Shown: positions 57,761 through 64,000 of the stretch, one piece after another
Layout of the letters: each line of letters starts with the position of its first letter
How positions within the stretch are numbered: the first letter of the stretch is position 1
Source of the DNA: Zoogloea sp.
GTDB taxonomy: Bacteria; Pseudomonadota; Gammaproteobacteria; Burkholderiales; Rhodocyclaceae
Reading direction: 5' to 3'
Assembly: GCA_016703645.1 (NCBI GenBank)
Contig: JADJBR010000004.1
Location: 62,001-126,000, forward strand
Length of the DNA stretch: 64,000 nt
The notes under the pieces: model-generated
The model's input: only the letters and a program-made list of their open reading frames with translations
Databases searched by the model: none
Told to the model about the DNA's origin: nothing
Program-made: the position numbers and the translations under genes

Positions 57761-58043
57761 CGTATCCTGGCGACAGCCGCGCGGGGGCACCATTGCGGGG
57801 CGCCGTGCGCTGCGACGGGGCACCGCAGGCCGGGTGGCAGTGTTGCAGTGCAAGGCTCTGGTCGCCTTGACTTTTTGTGCATCGCGGTGGAACGCGGCTC
57901 TCCGCGGTATTCCGCGCCAGTCAAGCATCTATGGCCTCTAGGTACGAGCCTTGCTTCTGTTCGTCCTCATATCCTGTCGTGGCGACCTGGCGTCCCGCGG
58001 CACCTGCCGGCACGCTGACCGGTGTATTTTCAGGAGGCTCGTC

Positions 58044-59690
58044 ATGAACGCGGTCATGCACATGCGGGCTCAGACCGAACTCGCCACCATCTACGAAATC
58101 AGCAAGATCCTGACTTCCAGCCTGGATGTGTCCAAGACCTGTCGTGAAGCGCTCAACGTGCTGGCCAACAACATGGGCTACCGGCGCTGCATGATCATTG
58201 TGGACACCGAGGAGGGAGAGCTGCATCTGCTGGCGGCGGTTGGCCTGAGCCCCGAGGAGTACGATGCCGGGCACTACCGCCCGGGCGAGGGCATCATCGG
58301 CAAGGTGTATTCAAACGGCATGCCTGCCGTGGTGCACGATCTTGCCGCCGAGCCCTTCTTCCTCAACCGGACGGGCGCCCTTGATCATATCGACGGGGAG
58401 CGCATCGCCTTGGCGGCGATGCCCATCCGTGTCGCCAAGGAAGTGGTCGGGGTGATCACCATCGACCGGGTCAGCGAGCGGGCGGGTGGCGGCTTCAATG
58501 ATGACATTCGCCTGATGACCATGACGGCCAGTCTGGTGGGGCAGGCCCTTGCGTTGCAGCGCACGGTGCTGGCCGAGCGCAACCAGCTGATCAGTGAAAG
58601 CCGGCGTCTGCGCCAGGAGCTGAAAGGCCGTTTCCGGCTCGACAACGTGATTGGCGTTTCGAAGCGCATGCAGGACGTCTTCGCCGAGGTCCATCAGGCC
58701 GGACCATCCCGCTCTACGGTGCTGCTGCGCGGCGAGAGTGGCACCGGTAAGGAGGTCATTGCCCGGGCGCTGCATACCCTGTCGCCGCGCAAGGATGGTC
58801 CGTTTGTGAAGGTCAACTGCGCTGCGCTTACCGAGAGCCTGCTCGAGTCAGAACTCTTCGGTCACGAGAAGGGCAGCTTCACGGGTGCGGTCGGCGAGCG
58901 CAAGGGGCGCTTCGAGATGGCCGACAAGGGCACGCTCTTCCTCGACGAGATCGGTGATATCTCCCCCGCGTTTCAGGCAAAGCTGCTGCGTGTGTTGCAG
59001 GAGCGGGAGTTCGAGCGGGTTGGTGGAAACCGGTCGATCAAGGTGGACGTGCGATTGGTGTTCGCCACCAATCGCAATCTGGAGAAGATGGTGGCGGCGG
59101 GTGAATTTCGCGCCGACCTGTATTACCGCATCAATGTCGTGAGCCTCTTCCTGCCCCCCCTGCGGGAACGTCGAGAGGACATCCCGCCGCTGATTGCCTA
59201 CTTCCTTGACCGCTACAACAAGGACAACGGTCGTGAGCTGAGAATCACGCAGGAAGCCCTCAATGTGCTGGTGAATTGTTACTGGCCGGGCAACGTGCGC
59301 GAACTTGAGAATTGTGTCGAGCGCACGGCAACCATGGCCCGGGGCGACACCATCAACGAACTTCACTTTCCGTGTCAGACCAATCGCTGTCTCACCCAGA
59401 CCCTTCACCATGTGGACAAGGATGATGCGGTGGCGCCCGTACACGGGCATGGGCATGGGCATGGTGGTCCGTTCGAGATCTCCGTGCCTGTCCCCGAGCT
59501 TCCCCATCGAACGTCCGCGCCCGAGCGCCTGTTTGGCGAGGAAATGCCGGAAGGGGAGAAGGAGCGCCTCATCTGGGCCATGGAGCGCAGTGGCTGGGTC
59601 CAGGCAAAGGCCGCGCGCTTGCTCAACATCACTCCCCGTCAGATGGGCTACGCGTTGCAGAAATTCGATATCGAGGTGCGCCGCTTCTGA
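58044..59690 (+). CDS. nifA: Nif-specific sigma-54 activator NifA
   Basis: 548 residues from the ATG at 58044, with AGGAGG 6 bases upstream. N-terminal GAF domain (about 15-170), then AAA+ domain (LLRGESGTGKEVIARALH Walker A, SELFGHEKGSFTGAV the GAFTGA loop as GSFTGA, GTLFLDEIGDI Walker B), and a C-terminal HTH (VQAKAARLLNITPRQMGYALQKF). The linker has Cys412, Cys424, Cys444 and Cys449 spaced C-X11-C-X19-C-X4-C, the signature of oxygen-sensitive NifA. A HGHGHGHG tract follows. No own -24/-12 site is clear upstream. Confidence 0.96.
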   Translation: MNAVMHMRAQTELATIYEISKILTSSLDVSKTCREALNVLANNMGYRRCMIIVDTEEGELHLLAAVGLSPEEYDAGHYRPGEGIIGKVYSNGMPAVVHDLAAEPFFLNRTGALDHIDGERIALAAMPIRVAKEVVGVITIDRVSERAGGGFNDDIRLMTMTASLVGQALALQRTVLAERNQLISESRRLRQELKGRFRLDNVIGVSKRMQDVFAEVHQAGPSRSTVLLRGESGTGKEVIARALHTLSPRKDGPFVKVNCAALTESLLESELFGHEKGSFTGAVGERKGRFEMADKGTLFLDEIGDISPAFQAKLLRVLQEREFERVGGNRSIKVDVRLVFATNRNLEKMVAAGEFRADLYYRINVVSLFLPPLRERREDIPPLIAYFLDRYNKDNGRELRITQEALNVLVNCYWPGNVRELENCVERTATMARGDTINELHFPCQTNRCLTQTLHHVDKDDAVAPVHGHGHGHGGPFEISVPVPELPHRTSAPERLFGEEMPEGEKERLIWAMERSGWVQAKAARLLNITPRQMGYALQKFDIEVRRF

Positions 59691-59763
59691 TCCCTCCCTG
59701 GCGTGAGCACCTGGCTTGGCGCTGTGGCCGCAGCGCCTTGCTGATTGAGCATGCATGCGGATG

Positions 59764-59785
59764 CCGGAGTGCTTATATACTCCGG
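59764..59785. promoter_or_regulatory. Inverted repeat before the PAS-GGDEF gene
   Basis: CCGGAGT / ACTCCGG, 7-bp arms with an 8-base centre containing TTATAT, 40 bases before the ATG at 59826. The TATA-like centre suggests a promoter -10 inside an operator. Confidence 0.4.
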
Positions 59786-59825
59786 AATTGCCGATATCCG
59801 CATCGCCGAGGCCACAGCTCCGCCC

Positions 59826-61121
59826 ATGCCCAACTCCGAAAACCTGCCGTCTTCCGCCGTGGCCTTTCCACCCGCGGCGGAAGTGCTGTTCGATCAGCTT
59901 GCGGACGCGGTCTATCTCATTGATCCGGAATCGTCCCGCATCGTGTGGGGCAATCGGAAAGCATGGGAAAGCCTCGGCTTGAGCCGCGAGGATGTGCTGG
60001 ACCACAGTGTGCTCAGCCTGCAGATGGATGTGCATGGGCTGCCCCAGTGGTCCGAGATTGCCACGGCCATACGCAGCACCGATTGCTTCCGCTTCATCGG
60101 TCGGCACCGCCATCAGCAGGGGTATGAGCTTGCCGTGGAGGTCAATACCACCCATTTCGAGCTTGATGGCAGGAGCTATTTCCTGTCGGTTGCCCGGGAC
60201 ATCACCCGCCGGGTGGCCCAGGAGGACAGCACCCCACGCCGGGAGAAGCAGCTCTGGTTTGCCCTCAACGAGGCCACTGACGGTCTGTGGGACTGGGATG
60301 TCGCCACCGGTGTCCTGTTCTTCAGCCCCCAGCTCAAGCGCATGCTCGGCTACGGCCCCGACGAGATGGCGCCGGTACTCGAAACCTGGAGCGACAACGT
60401 CCATCCGGAGGACGCGCCCGGGGTGATGGCCGTGCTCCAGGAGCATCTTCAGGGCCGCCGTACCCGCTACGAAGCGGAGTACCGCATCCGCAATCGCAAC
60501 GGTCACTACATCTGGGTCCACGACCGGGGCCGGGTGTGCGAATACGGCCCCGATGGCCAGCCCCTGCGGGCGGTCGGCATGGTTCAGGACATCAGCACCC
60601 GCAAGCAGATGGAGCTGCAGCTTCAGGCGCTGGCCTCCAGCGACATGCTCACCGGCCTGGCCAATCGCTACCAGGGCACCACTTTCCTCAAGTCCCAGAC
60701 CGAGTTGTGCCAGCGCCTGGGTCTTCCCCTGGGCCTGGCCTTCCTTGACATCGACAACTTCAAGGCCATCAACGACGTCTACGGCCATCTCACCGGTGAT
60801 CGCGTGCTGCAGGAGGTCGGGCGAGCCGTGAAGGGGGCCGTGCGTGGTGCTGACCTCGTGTGCCGCTGGGGGGGCGAAGAATTCATTGTGATCGCCCCCA
60901 ACACGACGGCCGAGCAGATGGCCCTTGTGGCCGAAAAGGTCCGTCTTGCGGTGCTCAACGAGCTGACCGGCCAGGAGCCGCCGGTCACCATCAGTGTGGG
61001 TGTGGCGGCCTCTTCGGGGCGTGCCATCGACTCGAATGCGCTGATGGCGCGGGCCGATTCGGCCTTGTACCGGGCCAAGGACAAGGGTCGCAACCGGGTC
61101 GAACTCGCCCCGGAAGAGTGA
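59826..61121 (+). CDS. PAS-PAS diguanylate cyclase
   Basis: 431 residues from MPNSENLPSS. Two PAS domains (about 15-130 and 140-265; ALNEATDGLWDWDVATGVLFFSP, EYRIRNRNGHYIWVHDRGRV) are followed by GGDEF (DMLTGLANR, FLDIDNFKAINDVYGHLTGD, CRWGGEEFIVI). The GGEEF active site is intact, so it probably makes c-di-GMP. There is no obvious I-site RxxD before GGEEF. A TTG start at 59745 is possible. Lies between nifA and nifB, so an oxygen or redox cue is plausible but unproven. Confidence 0.9.
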   Translation: MPNSENLPSSAVAFPPAAEVLFDQLADAVYLIDPESSRIVWGNRKAWESLGLSREDVLDHSVLSLQMDVHGLPQWSEIATAIRSTDCFRFIGRHRHQQGYELAVEVNTTHFELDGRSYFLSVARDITRRVAQEDSTPRREKQLWFALNEATDGLWDWDVATGVLFFSPQLKRMLGYGPDEMAPVLETWSDNVHPEDAPGVMAVLQEHLQGRRTRYEAEYRIRNRNGHYIWVHDRGRVCEYGPDGQPLRAVGMVQDISTRKQMELQLQALASSDMLTGLANRYQGTTFLKSQTELCQRLGLPLGLAFLDIDNFKAINDVYGHLTGDRVLQEVGRAVKGAVRGADLVCRWGGEEFIVIAPNTTAEQMALVAEKVRLAVLNELTGQEPPVTISVGVAASSGRAIDSNALMARADSALYRAKDKGRNRVELAPEE

Positions 61122-61495
61122 TCCGGAAAACCTCGCGGCGCATCAAGAGATCTTGGCGGGCGGTTCGGGTTCGCTCTGAGAGGCCCCGCCGAGGGGCACG
61201 GCAAGCATCGCGGGGGCGATCCCGGGCCGCGCGGTGGAGCCGTCACATGCTCCCGGTCTTGAGCCTCGCCTGACGGTCGGAGTGTTCTCTTCGGGCGACT
61301 TGTGGGGCGACTTCAGTTGCCCGGCCCGCCCTCCGGCCACCGTCGGTGCATCCGGCGTGCCCTTTCGGCGAATCTCTCTCCCTCTTGAATCCGCGTCGGG
61401 TCGCTGTGCGGCGCCCCTGGTCGAATGCACGGAATCTCCGGTGGCCGGGGCATGGCACCGGGCATCCGTCGCCCCTGGATACGGTCTGTCCGCTT

Positions 61496-61511
61496 TGTCG
61501 CAAGCCCGACA
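61496..61511. promoter_or_regulatory. NifA upstream activator site 1 of nifB
   Basis: TGTCGCAAGCCCGACA, TGT-N10-ACA with extra symmetry (TGTCG / CGACA). About 100 bases before the -24 element. The 560-base gap 61122-61681 holds these control sites and no gene that I can support. Confidence 0.8.
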
Positions 61512-61535
61512 TGCGCCCTTCAGGACACCGACGAT

Positions 61536-61551
61536 TGTCTTGACCGCGACA
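61536..61551. promoter_or_regulatory. NifA upstream activator site 2 of nifB
   Basis: TGTCTTGACCGCGACA, TGT-N10-ACA, exactly 40 bases after site 1 (about four helical turns, same DNA face), favouring cooperative NifA binding. A weak IHF-like AT-rich stretch lies between it and the promoter. Confidence 0.78.
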
Positions 61552-61607
61552 TTCCCCGTTTTTTCCGCTTGCTCCGCAACTCAATGATCTGAAAAGAAAA
61601 TATGCCC

Positions 61608-61623
61608 TGGCATGGATCTGGCT
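61608..61623 (+). promoter_or_regulatory. Sigma-54 promoter of nifB
   Basis: TGGCATGGATCTGGCT: GG at 61609-61610 and GC at 61621-61622, 10 bases apart. One mismatch in each block against TGGCAC-N5-TTGCT. Together with two NifA sites this is a standard nif promoter; the transcript would start about 50 bases before the ATG. Confidence 0.8.
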
Positions 61624-61681
61624 ATCCGACTCTCAAACGAGACCTATACGTCCCCCCGAACAGAGACAAGGAGCCGCCCCC

Positions 61682-63253
61682 ATGCAAAGCGCCTACATCA
61701 GCCTTGGTGACCTGAAAGCCAATCGCAACGCACTGGCAGAGCCCGCCGCCAGTGAATCCGCCGGAGGCTGTTCCAGCTCCGGCGGGTCCGGCAAGTCCAG
61801 CTGTGGTTCGTCGGGTGGCCCCGACGACATGCCCACCGAGATCTGGGACAAGGTCAAGAACCATCCCTGTTACTCGGAAGAAGCCCACCACCACTTTGCC
61901 CGTATGCACGTGGCAGTGGCGCCGGCCTGCAACATCCAGTGCAACTACTGCAATCGCAAGTACGACTGCAGTAACGAGAGCCGCCCGGGTGTGGTCAGCC
62001 AGAAGCTCACCCCCGATCAGGCGGTGAAGAAGGTGCTGGCCGTGGCCAGCGAGATTCCCCAGATGACCGTGCTCGGCATTGCCGGCCCCGGCGACGCTCT
62101 GGCCAATCCGAAGAAGACCTTCGACACCATGCGCCAGCTCACCGAAAAGGCGCCCGACATCAAGCTGTGTCTTTCCACCAATGGTCTGGCCCTGCCGGAA
62201 ATGGTCGACGAGATCTGCAAGCACAACATCGACCACGTGACCATCACCATCAACATGGTGGACCCGGAGATCGGTGCCAAGATCTACCCGTGGATCTTCT
62301 GGAACCACCAGCGGGTCACCGGCGTCGAGGCTGCCCGCATCCTGCACGAACAGCAGATGAAGGGCCTGGAGATGCTCACCGCCCGCGGCGTGCTCACCAA
62401 GATCAACTCGGTGCTGATCCCCGGCATCAACGATGAGCACCTGATCGAGGTGAATCGCGAGGTCAAGAAGCGCGGTGCCTTCCTGCACAACATCATGCCG
62501 CTGATCAGCGAGGCCGAGCACGGCACCCACTTCGGCCTCACCGGCCAGCGTGGCCCCACCGCCCAGGAACTGAAGGCCGTGCAGGATGCCTGCATGGGCG
62601 GCGCCAACCTGATGCGTCACTGCCGCCAGTGCCGCGCCGACGCGGTCGGCCTGCTCGGCGAAGACCGTAGCGAAGAATTCACCCTCGACAAGATCGAGGA
62701 GATGGACATCGTCTATGACATCGATAAGCGTCGCGCCTACCAGGAGAAGGTCGAGGCCGAGCGCCAGGCCCAGCACCAGGCCAAGGTGGATGCCCTGGCC
62801 GATGCCCTGGACGCCAGCCTGATCGCCGGCCAGGAAGACCTGAAGGTGCTGGTGGCCGTGGCCACCGAAGGCCAGGGCCGGGTGAACCAGCACTTCGGCC
62901 ACGCCACCGAGTTCCAGATCTTCGAAGTCAGCCGCAAGGAAGCCCTGTTTGTCGGCCACCGCCGCGTGGATCTGTACTGCCAGGGTGGCTATGGCGAGGA
63001 CGAGCAACTGCCCTCCATCGTCAATGCCATCAACGACTGCCACGCCGTGCTGGTCTCCAAGATCGGCGCCTGCCCCCGTGATGAACTGAAGGCAGCCGGC
63101 ATCGAGCCGGTCGAGGAGTACGCCCACGAGTTCATCGAGAAGGCTGCGCTGAACTGGTTTGCCGACTACTGCACTCGCGTGGCCAGCGGCGCCATCGTCC
63201 ATCAGGAGCGCGGTGATGCCCGCATCCGCCAGGGCGCCGTGATGGCGGCCTGA
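61682..63253 (+). CDS. nifB: FeMo-cofactor biosynthesis protein NifB
   Basis: 523 residues. Radical-SAM enzyme that builds NifB-co, the precursor of all nitrogenase cofactors. A Ser/Gly/Cys-rich leader comes first, then the radical-SAM motif C-X3-C-X2-C (Cys83, Cys87, Cys90 in [10 protein letters not shown]), [28 protein letters not shown], and a fused NifX-like C-terminal domain ([27 protein letters not shown]). First gene of a NifA/sigma-54 operon with fdxN and an IscA-like gene. Confidence 0.97.
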   Translation: MQSAYISLGDLKANRNALAEPAASESAGGCSSSGGSGKSSCGSSGGPDDMPTEIWDKVKNHPCYSEEAHHHFARMHVAVAPACNIQCNYCNRKYDCSNESRPGVVSQKLTPDQAVKKVLAVASEIPQMTVLGIAGPGDALANPKKTFDTMRQLTEKAPDIKLCLSTNGLALPEMVDEICKHNIDHVTITINMVDPEIGAKIYPWIFWNHQRVTGVEAARILHEQQMKGLEMLTARGVLTKINSVLIPGINDEHLIEVNREVKKRGAFLHNIMPLISEAEHGTHFGLTGQRGPTAQELKAVQDACMGGANLMRHCRQCRADAVGLLGEDRSEEFTLDKIEEMDIVYDIDKRRAYQEKVEAERQAQHQAKVDALADALDASLIAGQEDLKVLVAVATEGQGRVNQHFGHATEFQIFEVSRKEALFVGHRRVDLYCQGGYGEDEQLPSIVNAINDCHAVLVSKIGACPRDELKAAGIEPVEEYAHEFIEKAALNWFADYCTRVASGAIVHQERGDARIRQGAVMAA

Positions 63254-63296
63254 CCTGTTCCCCCCATTTCGTACCCACTACCGCAAGGAGACCATC

Positions 63297-63491
63297 ATGG
63301 CCTACAAAATCATCGGTTCCACCTGCTCCGGTTGCTCCGCTTGCGACCCGGAATGTCCCAACGACGCCATCCGCGAAAAGAGCGGCGTCTTCATCATCGA
63401 CCCGGCCAAGTGCACGGAATGCGAAGGTCACTTCGACACGCCCCAGTGCGTGGCGGTGTGCCCGGTCGATGGCTGCATCGTGAAGGCTTGA
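63297..63491 (+). CDS. fdxN: 2[4Fe-4S] ferredoxin FdxN
   Basis: 64 residues. Two cluster motifs: [12 protein letters not shown] and C-X2-C-X8-C-X3-C in [18 protein letters not shown] with a later Cys. The enlarged second motif is typical of nif-linked ferredoxins; FdxN is thought to supply electrons to NifB. 43 bases after nifB, with AAGGAGA upstream. Confidence 0.94.
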   Translation: MAYKIIGSTCSGCSACDPECPNDAIREKSGVFIIDPAKCTECEGHFDTPQCVAVCPVDGCIVKA

Positions 63492-63493
63492 TC

Positions 63494-63877
63494 ATGCTGC
63501 CCAATGTGACTGTGAATCCGGCTGCCGAGAAATTCATGCGCCGCATGGTGCGTTTTGCGGGGCAGGGCGAGGGCGCCGGTTTCCGCCTCACCGTGAGTGC
63601 AGGCGGTTGCTCGGGCTACAGCTCCGAGTTCACCGTCGAGGGCGCGCCCCTGGCCGGCGACGAGGTGCTGTCGGTCGGTGATCTCAAGCTCTTCCTGCCG
63701 GCCGAATCGCGGCTGATGCTGGAAGGCGTGACCATCGACTTCTCCGATACGCCCACCGCCAGCGGTCTGACCTTCTTCAACCCCAACGCCGGCGCCTGTG
63801 GCTGCTCTTCCAGCAGCACCAGCGCACCGCCGCCGGGGGTGGTGAAGGTGGATATCGGCTCCATCCGGCGCAGCTGA
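63494..63877 (+). CDS. IscA/HesB-like protein of the nif cluster
   Basis: 127 residues, starting 2 bases after the fdxN stop. A-type carrier Cys in SAGGCSGY and CGCSSS; less like IscA/ErpA than the copies in the isc operon, with a Ser/Pro-rich tail. Such genes commonly sit beside nifB-fdxN and probably deliver Fe-S clusters to nitrogenase proteins. Confidence 0.88.
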   Translation: MLPNVTVNPAAEKFMRRMVRFAGQGEGAGFRLTVSAGGCSGYSSEFTVEGAPLAGDEVLSVGDLKLFLPAESRLMLEGVTIDFSDTPTASGLTFFNPNAGACGCSSSSTSAPPPGVVKVDIGSIRRS

Positions 63878-63890
63878 GGCGGAGACGGGC

Positions 63891-64000
63891 ATGTCGACCA
63901 GCGGATCGCCCGGTGCCACCCCCGGCTTCGAGGACGCCGTCCTCGGGGCCGGGCTGACGCCAGCCGTCGAGGCGCTGATCGACAAGGCCGGACGTGCCGG
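63891..64000 (+). CDS. Start of an unidentified gene, cut by the window edge
   Basis: Open frame from ATG 63891 (GGCGGAGA upstream) to the window end, 36 codons: MSTSGSPGATPGFEDAVLG... and LTPAVEALIDKAGRAG. 13 bases after the IscA-like gene, so probably in the nifB operon. Too short to identify. Confidence 0.6.
   Translation, partial: MSTSGSPGATPGFEDAVLGAGLTPAVEALIDKAGRA

Overview
The window looks like a chromosomal segment of a nitrogen-fixing betaproteobacterium, most likely of the Rhodocyclales. The reasons are the high GC content, a betaproteobacterial oxygen-sensitive type NifA, nifB-fdxN, a PEP-CTERM protein, and many cyclic-di-GMP signalling genes. This placement is inferred from gene content only.

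Layout. (1) 138-1859 glnS. (2) 2151-9698: a four-gene set (TonB-dependent receptor, YfiR-type periplasmic protein, CHASE8-type hybrid kinase, REC-PAS-GGDEF-EAL output protein) that looks like one envelope-to-c-di-GMP pathway. (3) 9831-15626, minus strand: five tightly packed genes (degenerate EAL-REC-PAS, small protein, HDOD, PAS kinase, REC-HD-GYP). (4) 15815-24785: crcB, hrpA (with an apparent one-base frameshift), small membrane and exported proteins, thioredoxin-like ybbN, a PEP-CTERM protein behind a -24/-12 promoter, and a glycosyltransferase.

(5) 25005-42782 is a genomic island placed at the 3' end of an EF-G-like gene. The last 165 bp of that gene occur twice, at 24840-25004 and 42783-42947, and the original terminator sits beside the displaced copy. 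The island carries a possible sigma-like regulator, a SEDS (FtsW/RodA-like) membrane protein, a PBP-like transpeptidase, an FHA protein, a PP2C phosphatase, a membrane-anchored kinase-like protein, four tandem exported FGE/C-type-lectin-fold proteins, an Avd protein fused to a fragment of a reverse transcriptase, an MNT/HEPN pair and an HD hydrolase. The last ~100 bp of the FGE genes show the signature of diversity-generating retroelement (DGR) variable regions: between copies 1 and 4 all 17 differences after the GGSW motif fall in first or second codon positions. No template repeat or intact reverse transcriptase is visible. A shared element CCTCCGG-N13-CC-N3-CGTCT lies at four places in the island, upstream of the SEDS, PBP, FHA and HD genes. 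Together this suggests an envelope/peptidoglycan phospho-signalling cassette with hypervariable exported binding proteins and its own regulon. It is the strongest candidate here for an undescribed system.

(6) 42783-52938: EF-G-like protein, SulP and MFS transporters, a GNAT-like protein, nadE, a PII gene and gltX. (7) 52984-57597, minus strand: iscS-iscU-erpA-iscA-hscA-fdx, without hscB or iscR, preceded by a near-consensus sigma-54 promoter and a NifA-type upstream site. (8) 58044-64000: nifA, a PAS-GGDEF gene, then nifB-fdxN-(IscA-like) behind two NifA sites and a sigma-54 promoter. Parts 7 and 8 together form a nitrogen-fixation regulation and Fe-S/FeMo-cofactor precursor block.
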